Below are positions 7,707 to 16,468 of a stretch of 34,579 nucleotides of DNA, piece after piece (the stretch's first letter is position 1; each line of letters begins with the position of its first letter). This stretch comes from Amphibacillus jilinensis Y1 (GTDB taxonomy: Bacteria > Bacillota > Bacilli > Bacillales > Amphibacillaceae), in assembly GCF_000306965.1 (NCBI RefSeq), contig NZ_JH976434.1, forward strand, positions 297,117-331,695. The letters run 5' to 3'. Position numbers and translations under genes: made by a program. Under the pieces are notes generated by a model, which was given only the letters and a program-made list of their open reading frames with translations, was not told where the DNA came from and ran no database searches.

Positions 7707-8588
7707 ATGAATCCATATGATCAATTAAAAAAAGGAGAACGCGGCGCATGGGTAAGTATCTTTTCATACCTTCTTCTCGCTATTACTAAATTAATCGTAT
7801 CCTATCTTGCCAATTCCCAAGCCCTTCGAGCGGATGGATTAAATAATACAACCGATGTTATCGCCTCAATCGCAGTATTAATTGGATTACGCATTTCCCG
7901 TAAACCCCCAGATGATGATCATCATTATGGGCACTTCAAAGCTGAATTAATAGCGTCTTTAATGGCCTCATTTATAATGGTAACAGTAGGTTTACAAGTG
8001 ATTTTAACTTCATTTCAAATCATCTGGTCAGGTACTTTTACACAGCCAACGTCATTGGCCAGTTGGACAGCATTAGCTTCTACAATAATAATGATTGCTG
8101 TTTATCTATTTAACTTACGCTTATCCAAAAAAATAAATAGTAGTTCATTATATGCAGCAGCTCAAGGCAATAAATCAGATGCGTTAATTAGCTTATCTGC
8201 ATTAATTGGTATTTCAGGCGCGCAAATTGGTTGGTACTGGCTCGATCCCATTGCCGGTATTTTTGTTGGAGCCATTATTGTTTACACCGCTTGGGACATT
8301 TTTAAAGATACAAGTCATACATTAACAGATGGATTTGACGATAACACCGTTGCCGTTATTCGTAAGTTTATTGAGAAAGATCCTGAAATCATTAAAGTTA
8401 GAGATATTAAGGGACGACAGCATGGTAATCAAACATTTCTTGATATTATTATCTATGTAGAGCCTTCGATTACCGTTTCACACGGGCATGAGATCACTGA
8501 TCGTATTGAAAAGGCTTTAGCTGATCAACATAGTATTCCCCATGCGCATATCCATGTAGAACCAAACCCTGAGCTTGTTAATGATTAA
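7707..8588 (+). CDS. Cation diffusion facilitator (CDF) metal exporter
   Basis: I chose the ATG at 7707 (293 residues, N-terminus MNPYDQLKKGERGAW) because AGGAAGGA lies 9 bp before it and homologues start this way. An upstream in-frame ATG at 7626 has no ribosome site. About five to six membrane helices span residues 15-205. The metal-binding helix patterns are DGLNNTTDV (about 46-54) and HHYGHFKAE (about 75-83) in the N-terminal half, and GNKSDALIS (about 157-165). The cytoplasmic C-terminal domain has histidine-rich HAHIHVEPN near the end. The family exports Zn, Mn, Fe or Co by proton exchange; I cannot tell the metal. Its stop overlaps that of the convergent azlD by three bases. Confidence 0.88.
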   Translation: MNPYDQLKKGERGAWVSIFSYLLLAITKLIVSYLANSQALRADGLNNTTDVIASIAVLIGLRISRKPPDDDHHYGHFKAELIASLMASFIMVTVGLQVILTSFQIIWSGTFTQPTSLASWTALASTIIMIAVYLFNLRLSKKINSSSLYAAAQGNKSDALISLSALIGISGAQIGWYWLDPIAGIFVGAIIVYTAWDIFKDTSHTLTDGFDDNTVAVIRKFIEKDPEIIKVRDIKGRQHGNQTFLDIIIYVEPSITVSHGHEITDRIEKALADQHSIPHAHIHVEPNPELVND

Positions 8589-8878
8589 AGTACGAAATAA
8601 ACAACGACCGAAGCCCCTAAAACAACAAGGATAATGTGAACACGGAATAGCGCTAAGATAATAGCTGCTATTCCACCTACTACTCCGATGTATGGACGCT
8701 CAGGAACCACTGATAAAACGCCTGGGAAAATCAAAGCACCTAACGCCGCATACGGGATTACCTCTAACCACCGACCAAACCATGATGGAAATTTCACACG
8801 TTCGATAATAAAAGCTGGTATAAGGCGCGGGATAACCGTAACTGTTGCCATTAAAGTAATAATAAAAAATCTTGGCAT
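8585..8878 (-). CDS. azlD: AzlD-type subunit of amino-acid exporter
   Basis: The 97 residues form about three or four hydrophobic helices with the family's VTVIPRLIPAFII start. AzlD is the small partner of AzlC; together they export branched-chain amino acids or analogues. AAAGGAGG lies 8 bp before the ATG. It follows azlC by 35 bp, and part of that gap and the azlC 3' end derive from a repeat (copy 5). Its stop codon overlaps the convergent CDF stop. Confidence 0.88.
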   Translation of the reverse strand: MPRFFIITLMATVTVIPRLIPAFIIERVKFPSWFGRWLEVIPYAALGALIFPGVLSVVPERPYIGVVGGIAAIILALFRVHIILVVLGASVVVYFVL

Positions 8879-8896
8879 TACTTTTTCCTCCTTTTA

Positions 8897-8978
8897 CGAA
8901 AACGAATCTTCAATCAGTGGATTTTATGTTCTTTACCCACTGATTGGTCGTTGAGTGGCGGGCGCTTATCTGTGATAA
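8897..8978 (+). repeat. Dispersed structured repeat, copy 5 (internally deleted, overlaps azlC)
   Basis: It retains the first hairpin (CAATCAGTGG / CCCACTGATTGG, then TCGTTGAGTGG) joined directly to the last one (CTTATCTGTGATAAA). The long central stem is missing. Positions 8914-8978 are the 3' end of azlC read from the other strand. Confidence 0.85.
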
Positions 8979-9648
8979 ACGTTCCAAAGAAGCTTGCTAG
9001 TATGGTTGCCACTACAATTGCCCAACCTTCTTGTATAAAATGGTTGAAAATATAATTAAATAGCATTGCTAAAACAGCAATTATCGCATAGCGTCCATTT
9101 GTCTTAACAGATGGTATAAGTAAAGCAATAAACATCGCATAAAGAGCAATGCCTAAACTCTGACTAATCGCATCCGGCATAATATCACCAAGTAATCCTC
9201 CCAAGATTGATCCAATCACCCAAGATAAATAAGCTTCAAGAAAAATCGCTCCATAAAAGTAGTAGCCTTTCTCTTGCTTTGTTGGTTTGCACTCAATTGA
9301 AGCCACTGAAAAAGATTCATCTGTCAACCCCAGTGTCAACGGTGCTTTCCAACGCAAAGGAAAATCTTTTGCTTGATGCATAAAGCTTAAGCTCATAACA
9401 AAATGTCGAAAATTCAGCACAAAAGTGGCGAGCACAATTTCAATCGCACCCGCTCCAATCGCAAGCATATTGGTCCCCATAAATTGAGCAGCACCCGCAT
9501 AAACCAAGACACTCATACTCGTAAGCTCAAATAAACTTAACCCTGCCTGTTGCGCTAAAACACCGTATGTAATAGCAATTGGGATATAGCCTAACATAAT
9601 TGGTAAACCAGCAGTTAAACCTTTTTTGAATTGCATGTGAGCTTCCAT
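8914..9648 (-). CDS. azlC: AzlC-type amino-acid exporter, with repeat-derived C-terminal tail
   Basis: The 244-residue membrane protein begins QFKKGLTAGLPIMLGYIPIA (residues 6-25), the typical AzlC N-terminus, with a PIAITYGVLA motif and FVLNFRHFVMS (about 95-105). It is the large subunit of the AzlCD exporter and precedes azlD. GGGGGGA lies 4 bp before the ATG. The last 20 or so residues (from FITDKRPP to the terminal HKIH) are hydrophilic and encoded by repeat copy 5, so the original stop was probably lost when the repeat arrived. Whether the tail affects function is unknown. Confidence 0.88.
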   Translation of the reverse strand: MEAHMQFKKGLTAGLPIMLGYIPIAITYGVLAQQAGLSLFELTSMSVLVYAGAAQFMGTNMLAIGAGAIEIVLATFVLNFRHFVMSLSFMHQAKDFPLRWKAPLTLGLTDESFSVASIECKPTKQEKGYYFYGAIFLEAYLSWVIGSILGGLLGDIMPDAISQSLGIALYAMFIALLIPSVKTNGRYAIIAVLAMLFNYIFNHFIQEGWAIVVATILASFFGTFITDKRPPLNDQSVGKEHKIH

Positions 9649-9734
9649 AACATCCCCCCACTTTTTTTATCTAAAAGCATAACATATAGCAGTACTATTT
9701 GTCGGTATTTTAAAAAAATAATAACGCCATATTT

Positions 9735-9765
9735 AAAAAGCTAACCAGTCGATGGCTAGCTTTTT
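9735..9765 (-). terminator. Terminator overlapping the end of the map gene
   Basis: The stem AAAAAGCTA/TAGCTTTTT with an inner CCA/TGG pairing spans the last codons and stop (9756-9758) of the aminopeptidase gene. On the minus strand it ends in TTTTT. Confidence 0.65.
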
Positions 9766-10517
9766 GAGGTATCTTGTTCTGTTAAAATTAATGGTCCGTC
9801 TTTAGTTACAATAATGGTATGTTCAAATTGTGCAGAACGTTTTCCATCCACCGTGCGTGCGGTCCAATTATTATCATCCATTTTACTATGCCATGATCCT
9901 TCATTAAGCATCGGTTCAATGGTAATCGCCATGCCTTCTTTAAGGCGCGCACCTTTGCCTGGTAAGCCATAATGAGGAATGTGAGGCGCTTCATGGATCG
10001 TTGGACCAATGCCATGACCAGTAAAATCACGCACAACTGAGAACCCCTCAGCCTCAGCATATTGCTGAATGGCATGACCTATATCACCAAGGCGGTTTCC
10101 AACTTGTGCTTGCTCAATGCCTTTATATAATGACGTTTTTGTAACATCTAATAAATCTTTCGTTTTTTGATCAGCTTCTCCTACAACATATGTCCATGCT
10201 GAATCCGCCAAGCCTCCATTTAAATTAACAACCATATCAATCGTCACGATGTCACCTTGTTTTAGTTTTTCATCTCTTGGGAAACCATGACAAATCTCAT
10301 CGTTAATTGACGCACAAGTGGCATACTCATATCCATTGTATCCTTTTTGTTCTGGTGTTGCGCCATGGTCTGCTAAATATTTCTCTACAAATTGATCGAT
10401 CTCTGCTGTTGATATACCTGGCTTTATCAGTTTAGCAATTTCTTTATGAATATTTGCGAGTAATTGACCTGCTTTTGTCATCATTTCAATCTCACGTTTA
10501 CTCTTTCGTTGAATCAT
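9756..10517 (-). CDS. map: Type I methionine aminopeptidase
   Basis: It removes the initiator methionine from nascent proteins in the cytoplasm. The five metal ligands are visible: D94, D105, H168 (in GHGIG), E201 (in TIEP) and E232 (in FEHT). H77 (in CHGFP) is the substrate-binding histidine. The 253 residues are normal length. GAAAGGGG precedes the ATG. The gene stands alone and not in the ribosomal-protein operon, so it may be a second, non-essential copy like B. subtilis YflG; I cannot confirm that without the rest of the genome. Confidence 0.95.
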   Translation of the reverse strand: MIQRKSKREIEMMTKAGQLLANIHKEIAKLIKPGISTAEIDQFVEKYLADHGATPEQKGYNGYEYATCASINDEICHGFPRDEKLKQGDIVTIDMVVNLNGGLADSAWTYVVGEADQKTKDLLDVTKTSLYKGIEQAQVGNRLGDIGHAIQQYAEAEGFSVVRDFTGHGIGPTIHEAPHIPHYGLPGKGARLKEGMAITIEPMLNEGSWHSKMDDNNWTARTVDGKRSAQFEHTIIVTKDGPLILTEQDTSKS

Positions 10518-10579
10518 CGTTCAAACCCCTTTCTATCCATACATACTATAACATATTTTCTCTTTATGTGTCTGCTACA

Positions 10580-10663
10580 GTTTATCGCAGATAATCGTCC
10601 TAATCCACTCAACTAACAATTAGTAGCGGGGTACGAAGACGCCTGATTGAAGGTTTGTTTTAT
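10580..10663 (-). repeat. Dispersed structured repeat, copy 6 (internally deleted)
   Basis: Minus-strand copy beginning ATAAAACAAACCTTCAATCA. After GTTGAGTGGATTAGGAC it joins straight to GATTATCTGCGATAAA, lacking the central stem. The break falls at GGAC, which occurs twice in the full repeat, so slippage between those two is a likely cause. It lies downstream of the GH127 gene in sense orientation. Confidence 0.85.
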
Positions 10664-10719
10664 ATTAGTATCCATTGATTATACTCAGGGTAAACAGTCG
10701 ATTCAAATGTAAAGATCAT

Positions 10720-12984
10720 CTATCTGATCGTCCTAACACCGTATAAGCCGCCAGCAACCTTTTCTGGACCAGCCACAAATCGTACTTCAACTTCTAATTT
10801 ACCCACCGTTAACTGCTCTGGTATAGGATAATAATGATTAATCAGTACGTCGGGCTGTTCCGCTTTTAATTTCTCTATTGCTATCGATTCCCCATCGATT
10901 AAAATACTAAATTCTCGTTGGTGATGAACACCCTCAAGAAATAGGTCTGTATCACCACCATAATAAGTGACCATTAATGTATTAGGCAATTCAGGTTCTA
11001 CAGCAAGGCGATAACTAACAAATCCACCATTACGTGCATCACGCCAATGGCGGTCAACAATGTTTAAATAGCCTGTTTGTGAGTTTTCAAAATTGATCTT
11101 GTGATCGGTCTCTGGCTGTTGCTCACCCGGCTGAACCAGATCAATTGTTTGATCACGAAGTTGTTTTGAAGCCTGCATATCTTCATCAACACGCTTGAGA
11201 TAATCTGTCTCACTCGTAACTTGCCAATATATTGTGTAACGCTCGTGATGTAAGCGATAGAAAGGAATCAGCTCGATCATTTGATCAGATGGTTGAGCAA
11301 TAGGATCCGTCTCAAAAAGCAATTGATTTTGATCTTTAAGATGTAGCCAAGTTTCAATTGGATCCGTAGTTACTAGCGTCGGTACATCAATTAATGGATG
11401 GTTATTATAAACTTGATGATCTGCAACAATGTCTGTCTCAGGAAACTGTTCTCTCCCTAACTTTCCAGCTAAAACAACCGGTCCATATAAGAAAGCTTGA
11501 TGATCGGGTTTGTCCTTCGCCAGATAACGGTGGAGTGCCATAGGGAGTTGCCATGTAAGCACATCTCCTTTAAACCATTCACGCGTCACTACGAAATAAC
11601 CTTTTTCTAAGCTGTATTCAACCGGTTCACCATTGATACGAAGTTGACTATCTCCAGTCAACCAATAGGGTTGTCGAATATGCAACGTTAATGAGCTACC
11701 ACTCCCCTCATTAACAATGAGTTGACTCACTGGCTCGTAAGGAAACTGGGTCTCTTGCATAAATTGCAATTGTTTATCTTCTAATGTAATAGTTGCTGGA
11801 ATAAACAGATTGATATATAACGAGTGATCTTGACGCATAAAAATATTTTTTGCATAACGTGCGGGATTTTCCATACCACTACCTGTACAACACCAGAAAG
11901 ACTGGTCAGGTGTGCAGTAAACTTTAAAATGTCCCGGCTCAGTTGAAACAAAATACGTTTTCATACCTGAATCAGGATCTTGTGAAGCCAAAATATGGTT
12001 GTATAATGCGTTCTCATAGTAATCCATATAACGACTGTGTGGAGACCACTTAAAAAGATATTCGGTCAACTTCAACATATTATATGTGTTACATGTCTCA
12101 GTAGTAAGCACGCCTAAAGGCTCCGTATCCTCTCTACCAAAGTGTTCTGCATGACTATTTCCGCCAATAACATATGAGCGATGATAAACAACGCGCTCCC
12201 AAAAAAATTCAGCGATTCTTTTATAATCTGCTTTTCCTGTTAAATCATATAATCGCGCCACGCCTATTATTTTTGGAATTTGCGTATTCGCATGCTTTCC
12301 CGCGAGATCATCAACTTGATCTTCTAATGGTTGCAAAATAGCGTGATGATTAAAACGTTCAGCTAATTGAAGAAACCTTGCTTCACCTGTTAATTGATAT
12401 ATATCTGCCATCACTTCATTCATACCACCAAACTCACAAATTAACATGCGTTGAAATTGTTGATCTGTTAAATGGCGTAAACCTCCTTCTGCCCAATTGG
12501 CAAGCGTTACAACGACATATTTAGCCTTATTTACGCCTGCAAATTGATAAGCATCAATAAGACCAGCAAAAATTTTGTGAATACTATACCAGGGAACCCA
12601 TGATCCAGCTAAACTAAAGTGTTCAACACGAAACTCACCGGTAAATACTTCTTTGAAACAATCTTTCTTAAACCCACTTACATAGCCATCCGCATCTAAT
12701 TTTTGCAGATAAGCCAATTCATTAACTGCATATTCTATTTTCTTTTTTAGCTCATTGTCACGTGTGTACTGATACATCATTGAAGCTGCCGATAACCAAT
12801 GTCCTGCTGAATGACCTGCGATCTCCATTGCTTCCCATCCACCATAGCGAGGCGCTTTCGCTTCTTTCCCTGCTGCTTCATAACATGGGGCAACCAGTCG
12901 ATCAATATCAAGCTCAAGCAAATAGTCCTTCCCTTTCTGTTGGGCATCTTTAAAAAATCCTGAATTTAATTTAACAGATTCCAT
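10720..12984 (-). CDS. GH127 beta-L-arabinofuranosidase (DUF1680 family)
   Basis: I chose the ATG at 12984 (754 residues, MESVKLNSGFFK) because AAAGGGTGG lies 5 bp upstream; a longer reading frame has no such site. The family cleaves beta-L-arabinofuranosides of plant glycoproteins and arabinans through a zinc-bound cysteine nucleophile. Matching residues are in TETCNTYNMLK (E296, C298) and FWCCTGSG (C365, C366). The N-terminal alpha/alpha barrel and C-terminal beta domains are implied by length. There is no signal peptide, so it acts in the cytoplasm on imported oligosaccharides, which would need an ABC importer such as those energised by MsmX. The AraC-type gene is divergent, 172 bp away, and probably regulates it. 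Confidence 0.9.
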   Translation of the reverse strand: MESVKLNSGFFKDAQQKGKDYLLELDIDRLVAPCYEAAGKEAKAPRYGGWEAMEIAGHSAGHWLSAASMMYQYTRDNELKKKIEYAVNELAYLQKLDADGYVSGFKKDCFKEVFTGEFRVEHFSLAGSWVPWYSIHKIFAGLIDAYQFAGVNKAKYVVVTLANWAEGGLRHLTDQQFQRMLICEFGGMNEVMADIYQLTGEARFLQLAERFNHHAILQPLEDQVDDLAGKHANTQIPKIIGVARLYDLTGKADYKRIAEFFWERVVYHRSYVIGGNSHAEHFGREDTEPLGVLTTETCNTYNMLKLTEYLFKWSPHSRYMDYYENALYNHILASQDPDSGMKTYFVSTEPGHFKVYCTPDQSFWCCTGSGMENPARYAKNIFMRQDHSLYINLFIPATITLEDKQLQFMQETQFPYEPVSQLIVNEGSGSSLTLHIRQPYWLTGDSQLRINGEPVEYSLEKGYFVVTREWFKGDVLTWQLPMALHRYLAKDKPDHQAFLYGPVVLAGKLGREQFPETDIVADHQVYNNHPLIDVPTLVTTDPIETWLHLKDQNQLLFETDPIAQPSDQMIELIPFYRLHHERYTIYWQVTSETDYLKRVDEDMQASKQLRDQTIDLVQPGEQQPETDHKINFENSQTGYLNIVDRHWRDARNGGFVSYRLAVEPELPNTLMVTYYGGDTDLFLEGVHHQREFSILIDGESIAIEKLKAEQPDVLINHYYPIPEQLTVGKLEVEVRFVAGPEKVAGGLYGVRTIR

Positions 12985-13156
12985 ACATTCCACCCTTTCT
13001 AACGAGCATTTTTTGACATACACATATTAGTGAAACGTACTGTGTATATAAAAAGTTTGCAATAATTCAAAATCAGTAACCATGCCATTGCTTTGGATAG
13101 AACTATCTTTTTTTTAGATATTGCGTATATAATAGAGAGGAAGGGAGGGATACCTG

Positions 13157-14002
13157 TTGCATGAAGTGGTTTTACAAGCATACCAGCTGCCATTACTTAA
13201 TGAAGTCGGTTATTTAGAAGATAAAAATGGGGAATTAATCCATCCGAGGCGATTACTAGAAGGTTTACATGTCTTTATATTTGTTGAATCCGGTGTAATT
13301 GAAGTCGTCGAAGACCATATTCACTATGTATTGAAAGCAGGGGATTATCTCTTTTTACATAAAGGCATTAAACACTGGGGCACCACCACATATCAACCAA
13401 ATACACGATGGTATTACATTCATTTTTTCACACATGATCCAATCGCCAAGTCACATGATGAATATCAATTGTGTGCTGCACCATCAATTATTCCGAAAGA
13501 ATTATATGATAAGCAGATTACATTAGCCAAGTCGGGGCATGTTGCTCAAAGCATTGACATGATAACACGCTTGAACCAAGTGATTAAGAAACAAGATGAT
13601 GGACCATTGGCCCAATCGCTTGAGAGTTATCAAATGTTTTTATTTCTCTACAACCAAGCTAAAAAAGCCCGCAGAAAGCCAAGACATCAGCAGATTGTTG
13701 ATGACATTATTGATTTGTTTCAGAAAAAGCAACAAAAATGTTCAAGTCAAGAGATCGCTAACTGCCTTCATTTAGATTATGCTTATATTTCGACAATTTT
13801 TAAAAAAGTGACAGGTAAAACCATCCGGCAATTTCAAAACGAAATCATGATTGAAAGAGCCATTACAGCATTTACTTACTCTAATGCCAATATTGCAGAA
13901 GTAAGTGATCAATTAGGCTTTCCTAATCCTTATTATTTTAGTCGTGTCTTCAAAAAGGTGACCGGTATTAGTCCATCACAGTATATAAAACAGCGCTATT
14001 AA
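13157..14002 (+). CDS. AraC-family transcriptional regulator
   Basis: The 281-residue protein has an N-terminal cupin-like sensor (HVFIFVESGVIEVV at about 36-49; AGDYLFLHKGIKHW at about 61-74) and a C-terminal pair of helix-turn-helices: SSQEIANCLHLDYAYIS (about 197-213) and IAEVSDQLGFPNPYYFSRVF (about 246-265), ending in the family GISPSQY. The start is a TTG with GGGAGGG 8 bp upstream; the nearby ATG at 13161 is out of frame. A TATAAT lies at 13128-13133 without a good -35. Divergence from the GH127 gene suggests it senses arabinose-containing sugars and controls that gene; this is inference. Confidence 0.88.
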   Translation: MHEVVLQAYQLPLLNEVGYLEDKNGELIHPRRLLEGLHVFIFVESGVIEVVEDHIHYVLKAGDYLFLHKGIKHWGTTTYQPNTRWYYIHFFTHDPIAKSHDEYQLCAAPSIIPKELYDKQITLAKSGHVAQSIDMITRLNQVIKKQDDGPLAQSLESYQMFLFLYNQAKKARRKPRHQQIVDDIIDLFQKKQQKCSSQEIANCLHLDYAYISTIFKKVTGKTIRQFQNEIMIERAITAFTYSNANIAEVSDQLGFPNPYYFSRVFKKVTGISPSQYIKQRY

Positions 14003-14121
14003 CAATAGAGCCAATAAGCTTTTGCTAAAGCAATTGTAGAGTTTACAGAACAAGACTCAAACAGCGGGCATTTTTCTCGAACGATTACTGTAATAATTAT
14101 TTTTACAAAATAATAAAATAA

Positions 14122-14143
14122 GAGGACCCGTCTATGGATCCTC
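14122..14143 (-). terminator. Terminator after the yjcZ-like gene
   Basis: On the minus strand, stem GAGGATCC/GGGTCCTC (one mismatch) with loop ATAGAC is followed by TTATTTTATTATTTT. It lies 9 bp past the stop at 14153, between convergent genes. Confidence 0.7.
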
Positions 14144-14152
14144 CAATACAAA

Positions 14153-14254
14153 TTAGTAAGCGCCGTAACCCCAAGATGCCCCAATAATAATCAATAAGAT
14201 GAATAAAACAACAATTAACGCAAAACCTGATCCATATCCATATCCTGCACCCAT
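14153..14254 (-). CDS. YjcZ-family sporulation mini-protein
   Basis: The 33-residue product starts [11 protein letters not shown], continues as one hydrophobic helix ([17 protein letters not shown]) and ends GYGAY. This Gly/Tyr-rich start, single transmembrane helix and GASW ending are the pattern of YjcZ/YczN-like small membrane proteins of spore formers, whose exact role is not known to me. AAAGGAGG lies 7 bp before the ATG. A CATATTCTA at 14295-14287 resembles mother-cell sigma-E/K -10 sequences. It is easily missed because of its size. Confidence 0.88.
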   Translation of the reverse strand: MGAGYGYGSGFALIVVLFILLIIIGASWGYGAY

Positions 14255-14353
14255 CTTGAAACCTCCTTTTCATCTCGAGTCAATTATAGAATATGTTCAT
14301 TCATGAAAAGTGGGAGGGTTTAACTGAAAAATGGGTAAATGTCTTCTAACGGT

Positions 14354-15112
14354 CTAAACATAATCCTTTATACTGTAATAATGCCCATTGTTAATTTCAG
14401 CAGGTTCAACCAATATATTAACGAACACTTGGGCAACAACGGATTTGTCGCGTAACTTGTTTTGCTTTTTATACTGCTTAAATTGTTCGACTTCTTGAAA
14501 GGCTTCTTGATCTACAGCACGTATATCCCGTTGCATCTCAGTGTCCATAATACTTGGATCAAATAAAATGATTTTATTTGATGTTCCGAGTTGCTCTTCT
14601 TCAAGTGCCACCGTCTGGGTATAACGATTCAAACCAGCTTTGGAGGCTCCATAAGCACTCCAACCATAAGTAGAGCGATCGGCAGCTCCAGAAGAAATAT
14701 TAGCTACTATCGTTTCCATACCCGACTGCTTCGCTTTCTTTAACACCAAAGACGTCGTTAACATTGGGGCAATTAAATTAATTTGCATATGCGCTTGAAT
14801 GGCCTCAATCGTGTGATTAGCAACAGTATCAATAGGATTGACAGTTGCAGCGCTATTAATGAGGTACACACGGCTTGTTTCTTTTTTAAAAATTTGATCG
14901 TTCACCTTTTCAAACGTTCGATCAAGTTGATCGACATCAGCTAGATCACAGGAAAAATGCTGGTAGGTGACCTTAGATTGGTCAGCTAGTTGACTTAATT
15001 GTTTATTCACGTGTCTAGCAATACCAATAACATGTATATCGTTTTTCAGTAATAGCTCTGCAATTGCTGCTCCCAATCCTTTTGACGTTCCAGTTACAAT
15101 CGCATACTTCAT
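14354..15112 (-). CDS. Short-chain dehydrogenase/reductase, YueD (benzil reductase)-like
   Basis: The 252-residue Rossmann enzyme has the NADP-binding glycine motif TGTSKGLG (7-14), NSAA (86-89), catalytic S140/S141, Y154 and K158 (YGASK). Overall it resembles sepiapterin-reductase-like Bacillus YueD, which reduces benzil to benzoin in vitro; the physiological substrate is unknown. An AGGTCAGGT-like sequence precedes the ATG. It lies 70 bp downstream of the PLP enzyme gene on the same strand and could be co-transcribed with it. No terminator is visible between the two. Confidence 0.85.
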   Translation of the reverse strand: MKYAIVTGTSKGLGAAIAELLLKNDIHVIGIARHVNKQLSQLADQSKVTYQHFSCDLADVDQLDRTFEKVNDQIFKKETSRVYLINSAATVNPIDTVANHTIEAIQAHMQINLIAPMLTTSLVLKKAKQSGMETIVANISSGAADRSTYGWSAYGASKAGLNRYTQTVALEEEQLGTSNKIILFDPSIMDTEMQRDIRAVDQEAFQEVEQFKQYKKQNKLRDKSVVAQVFVNILVEPAEINNGHYYSIKDYV

Positions 15113-15182
15113 GATACCTGACCTCCACTTATTTATCTTATTATTATTATAGACGAGATAAATTGGAAATTAAAATAACAAG

Positions 15183-16325
15183 TTATAATTTTGCCCGCTC
15201 AATCGCTTTTGTAAATACTCGAATGATATCATCAATGGATTCGATACCGACTGAGATACGAACAAGGCCGTCTGTAATCCCTAATTGTTCTTGGACCTCA
15301 AGTGATAAAGCTCGATGTGAAGTTGTCTGCGGATAAGAAACACTTGTTTCTACCCCTGCTAAAGTTGGTACAATTTTAACCCAATCAAGTCCTTTAAAAA
15401 AGGTTGCCGTATCACAAAAGCCGGTTAAATCAATGGTAACAATCGCACCATTTCCTTTTTCAGATGCATGTGATGGATAATAAACGCAACCGACAGCAGG
15501 GTTAGCTGCAAGTGCATCTGCAAGCTTTCTTGCATTACGAACCTGTCGTTCCATGCGAACATCCAATGTCTTCAACCCTCGGCAGGCTAGCCAAGCTTCA
15601 AATGGACTTAAAGTCGTCCCTAAATTTATTGCTTTCCTTTTCACCTTTTCAATTGACTCCTGATCACCAACAACCACTCCTGCTGTCACATCACTGTGAC
15701 CCCCTAAATATTTTGTCGCACTGTGAACAACGAGATCAATCCCTAAATCAAGTGGCTGTATTAGATAAGGCGTCGCAAATGTGTTATCAATCATTGTTTT
15801 TAGCTGATATTGTTTAGCGAGCTTAGCTATAGTCTCGATGTCTTCAACACGCAATAGAGGGTTGGTAATCGATTCAGAATAGATTAATGTTGTTTTGTTC
15901 GTAATGGCTGAAACGATCGCTTGGTGATCAGTAAAATCAACGAAGCTAACCTCTATTCCAAAGTCATCCAGTTCTGTAGTAAATAATTCGTATGTACCGC
16001 CATATATATCTTTGGAGGCAATCACATGATCTCCTGCTTTGGCAAGAGAAAGCACCCCAATTAAAATCGCTGCTAATCCAGAGGAAGCCGCAACACCAGC
16101 ATCTGCATGTTCAAGAAGGGCAACAGCTGCTCCTAACTCATCTGTATTAGGGTTGCCTACTCTAGAATACAAGTAATCCTTATCTCCTTGATAAAATTTT
16201 TCAATATCTTCGAGATCTTTAAATTTAAATGCTGTTGTTTGGTAAATGGGTGTAACCTTACTCTCAATCTTTTGTTTATCTTGAGTAGAAAAATGGACCG
16301 ATTGTGTTGCAAAATGTTCTCCCAT
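15183..16325 (-). CDS. PLP-dependent Cys/Met-metabolism enzyme (cystathionine/methionine gamma-lyase type)
   Basis: The 380 residues belong to the trans-sulfuration family. They show YSR (53-55) and SSG (81-83) phosphate contacts, Y108 stacking on PLP, D180 and Schiff-base lysine K205 in SATKYLGGHSD. The family includes cystathionine gamma-synthase, beta- and gamma-lyases, methionine gamma-lyase and homocysteine synthase; sequence alone does not settle the reaction. The ATG at 16325 has GAGGGGG 8 bp upstream. No S-box or T-box leader fits in the 143 bp before it. Within the window it may relate to luxS through homocysteine, although the genes are not adjacent. Confidence 0.85.
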   Translation of the reverse strand: MGEHFATQSVHFSTQDKQKIESKVTPIYQTTAFKFKDLEDIEKFYQGDKDYLYSRVGNPNTDELGAAVALLEHADAGVAASSGLAAILIGVLSLAKAGDHVIASKDIYGGTYELFTTELDDFGIEVSFVDFTDHQAIVSAITNKTTLIYSESITNPLLRVEDIETIAKLAKQYQLKTMIDNTFATPYLIQPLDLGIDLVVHSATKYLGGHSDVTAGVVVGDQESIEKVKRKAINLGTTLSPFEAWLACRGLKTLDVRMERQVRNARKLADALAANPAVGCVYYPSHASEKGNGAIVTIDLTGFCDTATFFKGLDWVKIVPTLAGVETSVSYPQTTSHRALSLEVQEQLGITDGLVRISVGIESIDDIIRVFTKAIERAKL

Positions 16326-16468
16326 CTCAATATCCCCCTCTTTTCTTTAATTCTAACTTTAACGCAATCAAAGGGAAAAGAGCAAGTTAAATAATTAGAA
16401 AACCTGGAGTATATTCCGATTAAATTAATCAATTTTTGTTATAAGCGGATCGTCAAGATGAAATGACG

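Noticed and set aside
8688-8954. 88-codon plus-strand frame over azlD
   Set aside because: It is a shadow of azlD and runs into the repeat; composition does not look like a protein.
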